64,000 bases of DNA, from assembly GCF_003112575.1 (NCBI RefSeq), contig NZ_BEWC01000002.1:620001-684000 (forward strand), read 5' to 3'. A program made the translations under genes and the position numbers. A model generated the notes under the pieces. The model was given only the letters and a program-made list of their open reading frames with translations, ran no database searches and was not told the origin of the DNA. Positions 27,587 to 36,238 of the stretch are shown here, piece by piece. How positions within the stretch are numbered: position 1 is the first letter of the stretch; each line of letters starts with the position of its first letter. This DNA is from Streptomyces ardesiacus. Its GTDB lineage: Bacteria > Actinomycetota > Actinomycetes > Streptomycetales > Streptomycetaceae.

Positions 27587-29203
27587 ATGCGCGGTGCCAA
27601 GAGCGCCAAGTGGGTCGCGGGTGCGATAGTCGTCGCGCTGGCTGCTACTGCCTGTGGTGGCAGCGACGGTGACAGCGAGGGGAAGAGCAAGGGATCCGGT
27701 CCTGCCGGGTACGTCTCGATCGACGTCGGCGAGCCGCAGAAGCCGCTCATCCCGGCCGACACCAACGAGTCCAACGGCTCGTACGTCATCCAGTCCCTGT
27801 TCACGCAGCTTCTGGACTTCGATGGCAAGGGCGAGATCGTCTACACGAACGCCGAGTCGGTCACCACCCAGGACTCGAAGACGTGGACGGTCAAGCTCAA
27901 GAAGGGCTGGAAGTTCCACAACGGCGAAGACGTCACCTCCAAGTCGTACATCGACGCCTGGAACTGGTACGCCAACATCAAGAACAACCAGCAGAACTCC
28001 TTCTGGTTCCAGGACATCAAGGGCTACGACGACGTCCACCCGGAGAAGGGCGACCCCAAGGCCGAGGCCATGTCCGGCCTGAAGGCCGTGGACGACCACA
28101 CCTTCACCATCGATCTGAAGTACAAGATGCCGTACTTCAACTACAAGCTGGGCTACGCGACGTGGGCCCCGCTGCCCAAGGTCTTCTACGACGACCCGAA
28201 GGCGTTCGGCCAGAAGCCCGTCGGCAATGGTCCCTACAAGTTCGAGAAGTGGGACCACAAGAAGCTCATCCAGGTCAAGGCCTGGGACGAGTACCAGGGC
28301 CCGAACAAGGCGAAGAACAAGGGCGTCCAGTTCAAGGCCTACACGACGCTCGAGGCCGCCTACAAGGACGTCGTCTCCGGCAACCTGGACATGATCCGCC
28401 AGGTCGGCCCGACGGACCTGCCGAAGTACAAGCAGGACCTGGGCGACGGCGCCATCGAGCAGCCGTACGCGGCCATCCAGACGCTGACCCCCGCGTTCTA
28501 CTCCAAGACCTTCAAGGACATCGACCCGAAGGTCCTCCAGGGTCTGTCGATGGCGATCGACCGCGACACGATCACCAAGACGGTCCTGAACAACACCCGC
28601 ACGCCGGCCAAGGGCTTCACTCCGCCCGGCGTCAAGGGCTACCAGGACCTGGACACCGACGTGTTCACGTACGACCCGGCCAAGGCCAAGAAGCTCATCA
28701 AGGAGGGTGGCGGCGTTCCGGGCAACAAGTTCACCATCCAGTACAACACCGACGGTGGGCACAAGGAGTGGGTGACCGCGGTCTGCGAGTCCATCCGCAA
28801 CGCCACCGGCGTCAACTGCGTCGGCGACCCCAAGCCGGACTTCGCCACGGACCTCGAGGCCCGTGACAACGACCAGGTGAAGGGCATGTACCGCGGTGGC
28901 TGGGTCGCCGACTACCCGGTGAACGCCAACTTCATGAAGGAGCTCTACCACACCACCGCCGAGGCCAACAACGGTCGCTTCTCCAACAAGGAGATCGACA
29001 ACCTGATGAACAAGGCCGACCAGGCCAACTCCCTCGACGAGTCGGTGAAGGCCTTCCAGGACGTCGAGAAGAAGCTGGTCGAGCACATGCCGGCGATCCC
29101 GCTCTGGTACTACCGGATCAACGGCGGCCACGGCAAGAACGTCGACAACGTGAACGTCGACTTCCACGGTGACCTCGAAGTGTGGGCCGTCACCACCAAG
29201 TAA
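27587..29203 (+). CDS. bldKB: Oligopeptide-binding lipoprotein, BldKB-type
   Basis: A 538-residue extracellular binding lipoprotein. The signal peptide ends in the lipobox ATAC (about residue 23), followed by a charged linker and an SBP_bac_5 (OppA) domain with typical blocks (KTWTVKLKKGWKFHNGEDVT, KPVGNGPYKFEKW, GLSMAIDRDTITKT, GGWVADYPVNANFMKELY). It captures oligopeptides for the permease encoded downstream. The name is inferred from operon composition and position after typA. In S. coelicolor, BldK imports a peptide-like signal needed for aerial mycelium. The published BldKB is, as I recall, somewhat longer. The ATG has GGAGGA six bases upstream. Confidence 0.82.
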   Translation: MRGAKSAKWVAGAIVVALAATACGGSDGDSEGKSKGSGPAGYVSIDVGEPQKPLIPADTNESNGSYVIQSLFTQLLDFDGKGEIVYTNAESVTTQDSKTWTVKLKKGWKFHNGEDVTSKSYIDAWNWYANIKNNQQNSFWFQDIKGYDDVHPEKGDPKAEAMSGLKAVDDHTFTIDLKYKMPYFNYKLGYATWAPLPKVFYDDPKAFGQKPVGNGPYKFEKWDHKKLIQVKAWDEYQGPNKAKNKGVQFKAYTTLEAAYKDVVSGNLDMIRQVGPTDLPKYKQDLGDGAIEQPYAAIQTLTPAFYSKTFKDIDPKVLQGLSMAIDRDTITKTVLNNTRTPAKGFTPPGVKGYQDLDTDVFTYDPAKAKKLIKEGGGVPGNKFTIQYNTDGGHKEWVTAVCESIRNATGVNCVGDPKPDFATDLEARDNDQVKGMYRGGWVADYPVNANFMKELYHTTAEANNGRFSNKEIDNLMNKADQANSLDESVKAFQDVEKKLVEHMPAIPLWYYRINGGHGKNVDNVNVDFHGDLEVWAVTTK

Positions 29204-29240
29204 GAGGAGCCTCAGGGCTCTTCCCACTCGGCCGTAAGTC

Positions 29241-29264
29241 CGCCGCTGCCCTCGGGCAGCGGTG
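29241..29264 (+). terminator. Stem-loop between binding protein and permease genes
   Basis: A stem of about ten pairs (CCGCTGCCC / GGGCAGCGG) with a tiny loop lies 37 bases after the binding-protein stop. It probably acts as a partial terminator or mRNA stabiliser, so that binding protein is made in excess over the membrane subunits. Confidence 0.65.
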
Positions 29265-29337
29265 GGAGGTGTGTGGGGCCGTCCTCGTCATCCAGAGGCG
29301 GCCCCCTCGCCTGCGTTAACCCCTCACGGAGGCACCT

Positions 29338-30267
29338 ATGGGGCGCTATGTCGCACGACGACTGCTCCAGATGATCCCGGTCTTCATCGGGTCAACCTTG
29401 ATCATCTTTTGTATGATGTACGCCCTGCCCGGCGACCCCGTCCGGGCGATGATGGGGGATCAGGCGTACGACCCGTCCGTGGTTGCGAGCATCAAGAAGG
29501 ACCTCGGTCTGGACCAGCCGCTGCTGCAGCAGTACGTGCACTACATGACCGGACTGCTCCACGGTGACTTCGGCACCCAGATCGCCAGTCAGAGGCCCAT
29601 CAGCGATGTCATCGCCGACGCCTTCCCGGTGACGATCCGGCTGACCGTCTTCGCTTTCACCTTCGTCACGCTCGTGGGCATCGGCCTCGGCGTCATCGCG
29701 GGCCTGCGCCCCGACACGCTGCGGGACCGAGGACTGCTGACGCTGACACTGGTCCTGGTCTCGATGCCGTCCTTCGTGCTGGGCTTCCTGCTGCAGTACC
29801 TGCTCGCGTTCAAGTGGTCGGTCACCACGCCGACCGTGACCGACTCGACGAACTTCAGCCAGCTCGCGCTTCCCGCCATCGTGCTGGGGTCGCTGTCGCT
29901 CGCCTATGTCGCCCGACTGACCCGTACGTCGATCGCGGAGAACCTCCGTTCCGACTACATGCGCACCGCCATCGCCAAGGGACTGCCGCGTCGCCGAGTC
30001 ATCGGCGTCCACCTGCTGCGCAACTCGCTGATCCCCGTGGTCACCTTCCTCGGCATCGAGCTCGGCAGCCTGATGACCGGCGCCATCGTGACCGAGGGCA
30101 TCTTCAACGTGCGGGGTATCGGTGTCGAGATCTACGAGGCGCTCACCCGGCGTGAGGGCGCCACGGTCGTGGGCATCGCCTCGCTGATGGTGCTCATCTA
30201 CCTCGCTGCCAGCTTGATCGTCGACCTGCTTTACGCGGTCCTGGACCCGAGGATCCGGTATGCCTGA
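29338..30267 (+). CDS. Oligopeptide ABC transporter permease (OppB-like)
   Basis: A 309-residue inner membrane subunit with six hydrophobic segments and a BPD_transp_1 domain. The first segment (MGRYVARRLLQMIPVFIGST) is typical of OppB/DppB. The cytoplasmic coupling loop (YMRTAIAKGLPRRRVIGVHL, about 212-231) docks onto the ATPase. ATG has GGAGG six bases upstream. It belongs to the bldK-type operon. The published naming (bldKA or bldKC) depends on gene order, which I could not match with certainty, so no symbol is given. Confidence 0.93.
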   Translation: MGRYVARRLLQMIPVFIGSTLIIFCMMYALPGDPVRAMMGDQAYDPSVVASIKKDLGLDQPLLQQYVHYMTGLLHGDFGTQIASQRPISDVIADAFPVTIRLTVFAFTFVTLVGIGLGVIAGLRPDTLRDRGLLTLTLVLVSMPSFVLGFLLQYLLAFKWSVTTPTVTDSTNFSQLALPAIVLGSLSLAYVARLTRTSIAENLRSDYMRTAIAKGLPRRRVIGVHLLRNSLIPVVTFLGIELGSLMTGAIVTEGIFNVRGIGVEIYEALTRREGATVVGIASLMVLIYLAASLIVDLLYAVLDPRIRYA

Positions 30268-31222
30268 CAAGACCATCGCGGCAAAGGTCGACGCCCTGCC
30301 CGGCGACACCGCGAGCACCGCGGGCGTCGTCGTGACCGACTCCGGCCCGGCTCCCGAGAAGGCACGCAGTCTGTGGTCCGACGCCTGGCACGACCTGCGT
30401 CGCAATCCGCTGTTCCTGGTCTCGGCCGTGCTCATCGTGTTCCTGCTGGTGATGGCGATCTGGCCGGGCCTGTTCACCGGCACCTCGCCGACCCACGCCG
30501 ACCTGGCCAAGCACTACCTGGGCAAGCCGAACTGGGGACACGTCTTCGCCGGGGACTGGCTCGGTTACGACGTCCAGGGCCGCTCGATCTACGCCCGTGT
30601 CGTCTACGGTGCCCGCGCATCGATCACCGTCGGTGTGGGTGTGACCGTCGCCGTCACCGTCATCGGCACGATCATCGGCATGGTCGCCGGCTACTTCGGC
30701 GGGTGGACCGACACCCTGCTTTCGCGAGTGACCGACATCTTCCTCGGCATCCCGTTCCTGCTCGGCGCCCTGGTGATCCTCAACTCCTTCGACGACCGCA
30801 CCGTCTGGGTCGTCATCATGGCCCTCGCCTTCCTCGGCTGGACCCAGATCGCCCGTGTCGCCCGCGGTGCCGTGATCACCATCAAGCAGTCGGACTACGT
30901 GGTGGCCGCCAAGGCGCTCGGTGCCTCGACGTCCCGGATCATGTTCCGGCACATCCTGCCCAACGCGGTCGCGCCGATCATCGTCGTGGCGACCATCGCG
31001 CTCGGCGGCTACATCGCGGCCGAAGCCACCCTGTCCTTCCTGGGCGTGGGGCTCGGCGACTCGGCCGTGTCCTGGGGCGGCGACGTGGCGCGCGGACGGG
31101 AGCAGCTGCGTATCGCCCCCCACACCCTGATCATTCCGTCGGTGATGGTCTCGATCACGGTGCTTTCGTTCCTGATGTTCGGCGATGCAGTACGCAACGC
31201 CCTCGACCCCAAGCTGCGCTGA
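30260..31222 (+). CDS. Oligopeptide ABC transporter permease (OppC-like)
   Basis: A 320-residue permease that pairs with the OppB-like subunit. The N-terminal cytoplasmic stretch of about 45 residues (ending ARSLWSDAWHDLRRNPLF is the general pattern) is followed by the OppC N-terminal segment and BPD_transp_1 domain. The coupling loop is YVVAAKALGASTSRIMFRHI. It overlaps the upstream gene by eight bases, indicating translational coupling. It forms the transmembrane channel of the bldK-type importer. Confidence 0.93.
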   Translation: MPDKTIAAKVDALPGDTASTAGVVVTDSGPAPEKARSLWSDAWHDLRRNPLFLVSAVLIVFLLVMAIWPGLFTGTSPTHADLAKHYLGKPNWGHVFAGDWLGYDVQGRSIYARVVYGARASITVGVGVTVAVTVIGTIIGMVAGYFGGWTDTLLSRVTDIFLGIPFLLGALVILNSFDDRTVWVVIMALAFLGWTQIARVARGAVITIKQSDYVVAAKALGASTSRIMFRHILPNAVAPIIVVATIALGGYIAAEATLSFLGVGLGDSAVSWGGDVARGREQLRIAPHTLIIPSVMVSITVLSFLMFGDAVRNALDPKLR

Positions 31223-31233
31223 GGGAGGCGTAC

Positions 31234-32283
31234 GTGACCATCATCGATGAAACGGCCGAGAGCCCCGGGCCGCAGGAAACGGGCCGTCCACTGCTGGAGG
31301 TCCGCGACCTGCACGTGGAGTTCAGCACCCGCGACGGTGTCGCCAAGGCCGTCAACGGCGTCAACTACTCCGTCGCTGCGGGCGAGACGCTCGCCGTGCT
31401 CGGCGAATCCGGCTCCGGCAAGTCCGTCACCGCGCAGGCGATCATGGGCATCCTCGACATGCCGCCCGGCCGCATCCCCAAGGGAGAGATTTTCTTCCGC
31501 GGGCAGGACATGCTGAAGATGTCCGGTGAGGAGCGTCGGAAGATCCGCGGCAACCGGATCGCGATGATCTTCCAGGACGCCCTGTCCTCGCTGAACCCGG
31601 TGCTCTCCGTGGGCTACCAGCTCGGTGAGATGTTCCGCGTCCACCAGGGCATGTCCAAGAAGGATGCCAAGGCCAAGTCGATCGAGCTGATGGACCGGGT
31701 GAAGATCCCGGCCGCCGCGGCCCGGGTCAACGACTACCCGCACCAGTTCTCGGGCGGTATGCGCCAGCGCATCATGATCGCGATGGCGCTCGCCCTGGAG
31801 CCGGACCTGATCATCGCCGACGAGCCCACCACGGCCCTCGACGTGACCGTCCAGGCCCAGGTCATGGACCTGCTCGCGGAGCTCCAGCGTGAGTACCACA
31901 TGGGTCTGATCCTGATCACCCACGACCTCGGCGTCGTTGCCGACGTCGCGGACAAGATCGCGGTGATGTACGCGGGGCGGATCGTGGAGACCGCGCCCGT
32001 GCACGAGTTGTACAAGCGGCCCGCGCACCCCTACACCAAGGGGCTGCTCGACTCGATCCCGCGCCTGGACCAGAAGGGCCAGGAGCTGTACGCGATCAAG
32101 GGGTTGCCGCCCAACCTGACGCGCATTCCGTCGGGCTGCGCCTTCAACCCGCGGTGTCCGCAGGCACAGGACGTCTGCCGTACGGACATCCCGCTGCTGT
32201 TCCCCGTCACCGAGCGGGACGGCGGCGAGCTGGTCGGCCGCGGCAGCGCGTGCCACTTCTGGAAGGAGACGATCCATGGCTGA
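31234..32283 (+). CDS. bldKD: Oligopeptide ABC transporter ATPase (OppD-like)
   Basis: A 349-residue ATPase. Walker A GESGSGKSV (about residue 61), signature FSGGMRQR, Walker B LIIADEPTTALDVTVQ and the switch His (LITHDLGVV) are present. The C-terminal oligopeptide_transporter extension has four Cys-type ligands (SGCAFNPRCPQAQDVC and a later C), usual for OppD and often holding an Fe-S cluster. GTG start with GGGAGG five bases upstream. The symbol is inferred from operon order. Confidence 0.88.
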   Translation: MTIIDETAESPGPQETGRPLLEVRDLHVEFSTRDGVAKAVNGVNYSVAAGETLAVLGESGSGKSVTAQAIMGILDMPPGRIPKGEIFFRGQDMLKMSGEERRKIRGNRIAMIFQDALSSLNPVLSVGYQLGEMFRVHQGMSKKDAKAKSIELMDRVKIPAAAARVNDYPHQFSGGMRQRIMIAMALALEPDLIIADEPTTALDVTVQAQVMDLLAELQREYHMGLILITHDLGVVADVADKIAVMYAGRIVETAPVHELYKRPAHPYTKGLLDSIPRLDQKGQELYAIKGLPPNLTRIPSGCAFNPRCPQAQDVCRTDIPLLFPVTERDGGELVGRGSACHFWKETIHG

Positions 32284-33424
32284 GCTGAAGAAGACGGACG
32301 AGTCCATGGACGCCACCCCCAACGTCACCGAGGTCCAGACGGTCGACGCCGCGACGGAGGAGGAAGCGGTGGCGGCGGTCGAGGCGCCCGTCGACCGCGG
32401 TGAGCCGATCCTCCAGGTGCGCAACCTGGTGAAGCACTTCCCGCTGACCTCAGGCATCCTGTTCAAGCGTCAGGTCGGTGCGGTCAAGGCCGTCGACGGG
32501 ATCTCCTTCGACCTCTACCAGGGCGAGACGCTCGGCATCGTGGGCGAGTCCGGCTGCGGCAAGTCCACGGTCGCCAAGCTCCTGATGCTGCTGGAGAAGG
32601 CGACCGCGGGCGAGGTCTTCTACAAGGGCCAGGACATCACCAAGCTGTCCGGCCGTGCGCTGAAGGCGGTCCGGCGGAACATCCAGATGGTGTTCCAGGA
32701 CCCGTACACCTCGCTCAACCCCCGTATGACGGTGGGCGACATCATCGGGGAGACCTTCGAGATCCACCCGGAGGTGGCGCCGAAGGGCGACCGGCGCCGC
32801 AAGGTCCAGGAGCTCCTGGACGTGGTCGGTCTCAACCCCGAGTACATCAACCGCTACCCGCACCAGTTCTCGGGCGGTCAGCGCCAGCGCATCGGCATCG
32901 CCCGCGGCCTGGCCCTCAACCCCGAGATCATCATCTGCGACGAACCGGTCTCCGCCCTGGACGTGTCCGTCCAGGCGCAGGTCATCAACCTGATGGGGAA
33001 GCTGCAGGACGAGTTCAACCTGTCCTACCTCTTCATCGCGCACGACCTGTCGATCGTCCGGCACATCTCGGACCGCGTGGGCGTGATGTACCTCGGCAAG
33101 ATGGCCGAGATCGGCACGGACACGCAGATCTACGACCACCCGACGCACCCCTACACCCAGGCGCTGCTGTCGGCTGTCCCGGTCCCCGACCCGGACTCCC
33201 GCGACGGCCGTGAGCGGATCATCCTCACCGGCGACGTGCCGTCCCCGGCCAATCCCCCCTCGGGCTGCCGCTTCCGCACGCGTTGCTGGAAGGCTCAGGA
33301 CAAGTGCGCCCAAGAGGTCCCGCTGCTGGCGGTGCCCGAGCGCTTCAAGGCCGCGAACACTCCCGCGGCGCACGAAACGGCCTGCCATTTCGCCGAGGAG
33401 AAGAACGTCGTCCACGCGGCCTGA
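32276..33424 (+). CDS. bldKE: Oligopeptide ABC transporter ATPase (OppF-like)
   Basis: A 382-residue ATPase that pairs with the OppD-like subunit. An acidic N-terminal extension of about 40 residues precedes the domain. Walker [10 protein letters not shown], signature FSGGQRQR, Walker [17 protein letters not shown] and switch AHDLSIV are intact. The C-terminal Cys-containing extension ([16 protein letters not shown]) is present. The start overlaps the upstream gene by eight bases. A hairpin 16 bases after the stop ends the operon. Symbol inferred from operon order. Confidence 0.88.
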   Translation: MAELKKTDESMDATPNVTEVQTVDAATEEEAVAAVEAPVDRGEPILQVRNLVKHFPLTSGILFKRQVGAVKAVDGISFDLYQGETLGIVGESGCGKSTVAKLLMLLEKATAGEVFYKGQDITKLSGRALKAVRRNIQMVFQDPYTSLNPRMTVGDIIGETFEIHPEVAPKGDRRRKVQELLDVVGLNPEYINRYPHQFSGGQRQRIGIARGLALNPEIIICDEPVSALDVSVQAQVINLMGKLQDEFNLSYLFIAHDLSIVRHISDRVGVMYLGKMAEIGTDTQIYDHPTHPYTQALLSAVPVPDPDSRDGRERIILTGDVPSPANPPSGCRFRTRCWKAQDKCAQEVPLLAVPERFKAANTPAAHETACHFAEEKNVVHAA

Positions 33425-33440
33425 CCGCACAGGACGGCGC

Positions 33441-33483
33441 GAGCCGGTTCCGGGTACCCCGCGAGGGTACTGGGAGCCGGCTC
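33441..33483 (+). terminator. Terminator of the bldK-type operon
   Basis: Nineteen-base arms, with 16 matched positions, around a five-base loop follow the OppF-like stop. It also separates this operon from the convergent YunG-like gene. Confidence 0.75.
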
Positions 33484-33512
33484 TTCCGGTTTCGGCTCCT
33501 GGCCGCACTGGT

Positions 33513-33935
33513 TCAGGCCGGGCGACGAGGAGCGGCGGCGGAGGCCGACGACCGCTGCCGGCCGAGCTTGTCCAGCACGCGGCCGCGCAGGAGCTCGTAC
33601 TCCTCGCGGAGCCTTCGTATCTCGGGCGGGCGGGGGACGACGACGCCTCCTACGACGTGCTCCTGAGGCCCGAACTGCTCGCGGGTGAGATCGATCTCGA
33701 CGCCCATGCCCAAGCGGTTCCACCAGTGGTAGTCCACCCGCTCTCCGTCGACGTGGACCTCTCCCCGGATCAGCTCGCCTCCCAGCAGGTCGTTGAGCAC
33801 CATGGCGGTCACGCCGCACTGGTCCCTGGCCGGGTTGTCCCGGGTCCAGCGCGACCGGTACTCGGGAGTGCACGTCTCGGCACTCCAACTGCTGCGGACG
33901 GCTTGCTCGATGTCGGTGAGAAGCAGCGTTGTCAT
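33513..33935 (-). CDS. YunG-like protein
   Basis: A 140-residue protein of the YunG family pattern: AVRSSWSAETCTPEYRSRW, then NPARDQCGVTAMVLNDLLGG, then HWWNRLGMGVEIDLTREQF. The conserved Cys, Trp-Trp and Asp residues suggest a small enzyme fold, but no activity is known to me. The start MTTLLLTDIEQ was chosen because the family begins there. An upstream in-frame GTG/ATG would add ten residues. It lies at the left border of the accessory island and may be core or island. Confidence 0.78.
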   Translation of the reverse strand: MTTLLLTDIEQAVRSSWSAETCTPEYRSRWTRDNPARDQCGVTAMVLNDLLGGELIRGEVHVDGERVDYHWWNRLGMGVEIDLTREQFGPQEHVVGGVVVPRPPEIRRLREEYELLRGRVLDKLGRQRSSASAAAPRRPA

Positions 33936-34104
33936 GCCGGTGATCCTGCCAGGGGGCACTGACACAGGGCCTCGGGCCCTGAGAAGGGCGGAAAAGCTCC
34001 GGAAAGGTAATGGACAGGCATCCGGTCGACGATGGGGCCCGGCCCTGACCGAGCCGAGTACCTGCGACGACCACCACGCCGTTCATGGCTGAGAGGAACG
34101 TGCC

Positions 34105-34686
34105 ATGATTGTTCCTATACTCATAATATCGATCGTTGTTTCATGTTTCAGTGCCTTCCTGGCGCTGAGCGTGGCGCTCCGTGTGAAGAAGACGCTCGAT
34201 CCCCTCATCGAGGAGGGGGTGTTCAAACAGCGGTCCGACGCCGAGGAGTCCATGGACGTGCCCCTGGGCACAGTGCTGCCGACGGTCGGGGACATCGTGG
34301 ACCACGAGGGGCGGACCGTCGTCGTGCCCGCCCGGGAGGACGGACCGTGGGTTCTCACCTTCCAGTCGACCGAGTGCGCAGAGTGCAAGACGCAGCTTCC
34401 CGTGTACCGCGCGTTCCTGGAGGAGCACCGGATCCCTCGGGAACGGGTCCTCTCGGTGGTCTCCGGAGCGAGGCAGAAGCTTGACGCCTACGTGTCCGGC
34501 GTCGGGGACCTGGCCACCATCGTTCACTCCGACGACGCGAAGTCACTCGCCGAGAGCATCGGCGTGCGGGCCTGGCCCACGTACCTGATCATTTCGCCCG
34601 AGGGCACGGTCATCTACTCGACTGACTACGCCGGGGCGCTCCCCGAGCTGGACCTGACGCCCGCGACCGGCGAGGTGACGGTGTGA
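34105..34686 (+). CDS. Membrane-anchored TlpA-like thioredoxin protein 1
   Basis: A 193-residue protein. One N-terminal membrane segment (about 3-25) would place the rest outside. The thioredoxin fold has the active site CAEC (residues 91 and 94) and the cis-Pro block AWPTYLI (Pro158). Proteins of this kind reduce or oxidise disulfides in exported proteins. ATG with GAGAGGA nine bases upstream. It overlaps the next gene, a paralogue, by four bases. In this island the probable substrate is the eight-cysteine peptide encoded at the other end; this is inferred from context. Confidence 0.85.
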   Translation: MIVPILIISIVVSCFSAFLALSVALRVKKTLDPLIEEGVFKQRSDAEESMDVPLGTVLPTVGDIVDHEGRTVVVPAREDGPWVLTFQSTECAECKTQLPVYRAFLEEHRIPRERVLSVVSGARQKLDAYVSGVGDLATIVHSDDAKSLAESIGVRAWPTYLIISPEGTVIYSTDYAGALPELDLTPATGEVTV

Positions 34687-35249
34687 TCGCGCTGGCACTG
34701 GCGGGTCTCGTCGTGGCGTGCTGCGGATGCGCCGTGGCGCTGGCGCTGGCTCTGCGGGTGAAGCAGATCACCTCCGGGGTGGAGGTCCGTGCTCCCCGCG
34801 GCACGGACGTGGAGATCGGTGCGGCCGTTCCCGGCTTCCACGGTCTGACGGACCTCGACGGCCTTCCGTGGGAGAGGCCGCCGGCCGGGGGAGAACCATG
34901 GCTCTTGGCGTTCCTCTCGCCGGAGTGCCCCGGATGCAGTGAGCAGCTTCCCCGTTACATCCGCCATCTGCGGCATCACGGCATTCCCGCGGAGCGAGCT
35001 GTTTCGGTGATGGTCGGAGACGAGGTGAACCGCGACTCGTTGTCGACGGACTTGTTGCGATCAACCCAGGTCGTCCGAGCTTCTGCGACTTCCGCCCTGG
35101 TCATGGGCCTGAACATCTCGTCGTGGCCGACGTATCTCATTGTGGACGGTGAGGGAAAGGTCGCCTACGCGACACAGAGTGTGTCCCGGCTGGTCCATAT
35201 CGATCCGCGTCTGCCCGAACACGCCGTGGCCACGCTCGCCATTCCGTGA
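34683..35249 (+). CDS. Membrane-anchored TlpA-like thioredoxin protein 2
   Basis: A 188-residue paralogue of the preceding protein. It has an N-terminal membrane segment (about 2-25, containing three Cys), the active site CPGC (residues 82 and 85) and the cis-Pro block SWPTYLIV (Pro149). The GTG start overlaps the upstream TGA (GTGA), so the pair is translationally coupled. The two active sites differ (CAEC against CPGC), which may set different redox potentials, for example one oxidase and one isomerase. A very strong hairpin follows 22 bases after the stop. Confidence 0.85.
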   Translation: MIALALAGLVVACCGCAVALALALRVKQITSGVEVRAPRGTDVEIGAAVPGFHGLTDLDGLPWERPPAGGEPWLLAFLSPECPGCSEQLPRYIRHLRHHGIPAERAVSVMVGDEVNRDSLSTDLLRSTQVVRASATSALVMGLNISSWPTYLIVDGEGKVAYATQSVSRLVHIDPRLPEHAVATLAIP

Positions 35250-35270
35250 GAAAACGGCGCCCGGAAGGAG

Positions 35271-35337
35271 CGCGTGCAGGGGTGTGGACCCGCCCCGCCC
35301 ATTCCGGGGGCGGGGCGGACCCACACCCCTGCACGCG
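35271..35337 (+). terminator. Exceptionally long hairpin after the TlpA pair
   Basis: Arms of 30 bases with two mismatches enclose a seven-base loop (ATTCCGG). It is placed correctly to terminate the tlpA pair before the SARP gene. It argues against the longer SARP start at 35246, which would read through the hairpin. The arm length is well beyond what termination needs, so a mobile-element or regulatory origin is possible. Confidence 0.8.
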
Positions 35338-35437
35338 TGGTGCCGTGGGCCCGCCGTGCAGCGGCCATGCATCCACCATGCACACCACGGACAAGAATGA
35401 ACCCGCCTCCACTTCTCAGGAAACGGCGGGTACTTCA

Positions 35438-36220
35438 ATGAGAATCCAGTTGCTCGGCTGCGTGGAAGTCCGCACAAGCGACGACGAATTGGTCGAAATG
35501 CCGGAAGGCGCCCGTCGTCTGCTGGCATCCCTCTCCTGGAACCCGAACGACATGGTGTCGGACGACATCATGATCGACCGCATATGGGACTCCGTCCTGC
35601 CGCAGAGCCCGCGGCAGACGCTCTATACACACGCCGCCAGACTCCGCAAGGCGCTTCGTGAGGCCGGCGACGGAGACACCTCCATCACCGTCGACCGCAG
35701 GCGCGGGGGATACCTGCTGTCCTGCGACGAGTCCGCCATCGACCTGTTCCGCTTCCGTCAGGCGTCCCAGCGCGCGAAGAGTCACGGCCGGGCCGGCGAG
35801 GCGGACGAGGCGCTGGCGTTCTTCGACGAGGCCCTGCTGCTGTGGCGCGGTACACCCCTCTCCGGATTGCGTTCCCGTTGGGCGACGTCCGTACGGGCCG
35901 CGCTCGCCCACGAGTACCGTGCGGCGCTCACGGGCCTTGTCAACGTGGGCCTGAGCAAGGAGACGTACGACGATTACCTGTCCGTTCTGCACAGGTTCTG
36001 CGCCGACCATCCCCTGGACGAGGGGATCGCCGGACTGCTGATGATCACGTTGCACCGGAGCGGGCGCCAGGAGGAGGCGCTCAACTGCTTCCGGACGATA
36101 CGTCAGCAGATGATCGACAGGCTGGGGGACGAGCCGGGCCACGAGCTCCGGACCCTGCACGCCCAGATACTGAAGCGCGAGCCGGTCCTCCTGACCTCAC
36201 ATGTCGCTCAGGTGCGCTGA
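35438..36220 (+). CDS. SARP-family transcriptional activator
   Basis: A 260-residue regulator of the Streptomyces antibiotic regulatory protein family, as long as ActII-ORF4-type activators. Residues about 1-90 are the OmpR-like winged helix (MRIQLLGCVEV, ASLSWNPNDMVSDDIMIDRI, LRKALREAGDGD). Residues about 95-245 are the bacterial transcriptional activation domain (ALLLWRGTPLSGLRSRW, LHRSGRQEEALNCFRTIRQQ). SARPs bind heptameric direct repeats and activate secondary-metabolite genes. The start at MRIQLL fits the family; an in-frame ATG 60 bases earlier is possible. It is the likely pathway-specific activator of the island. Confidence 0.85.
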   Translation: MRIQLLGCVEVRTSDDELVEMPEGARRLLASLSWNPNDMVSDDIMIDRIWDSVLPQSPRQTLYTHAARLRKALREAGDGDTSITVDRRRGGYLLSCDESAIDLFRFRQASQRAKSHGRAGEADEALAFFDEALLLWRGTPLSGLRSRWATSVRAALAHEYRAALTGLVNVGLSKETYDDYLSVLHRFCADHPLDEGIAGLLMITLHRSGRQEEALNCFRTIRQQMIDRLGDEPGHELRTLHAQILKREPVLLTSHVAQVR

Positions 36221-36238
36221 AGCGCCGAGGAAAGCACA

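Noticed and set aside
35246..35437. Longer start for the SARP gene overlapping the second tlpA stop
   Set aside because: It would translate through the 30-base-arm hairpin and add a Pro/Ala/Arg-rich stretch not seen in SARPs.
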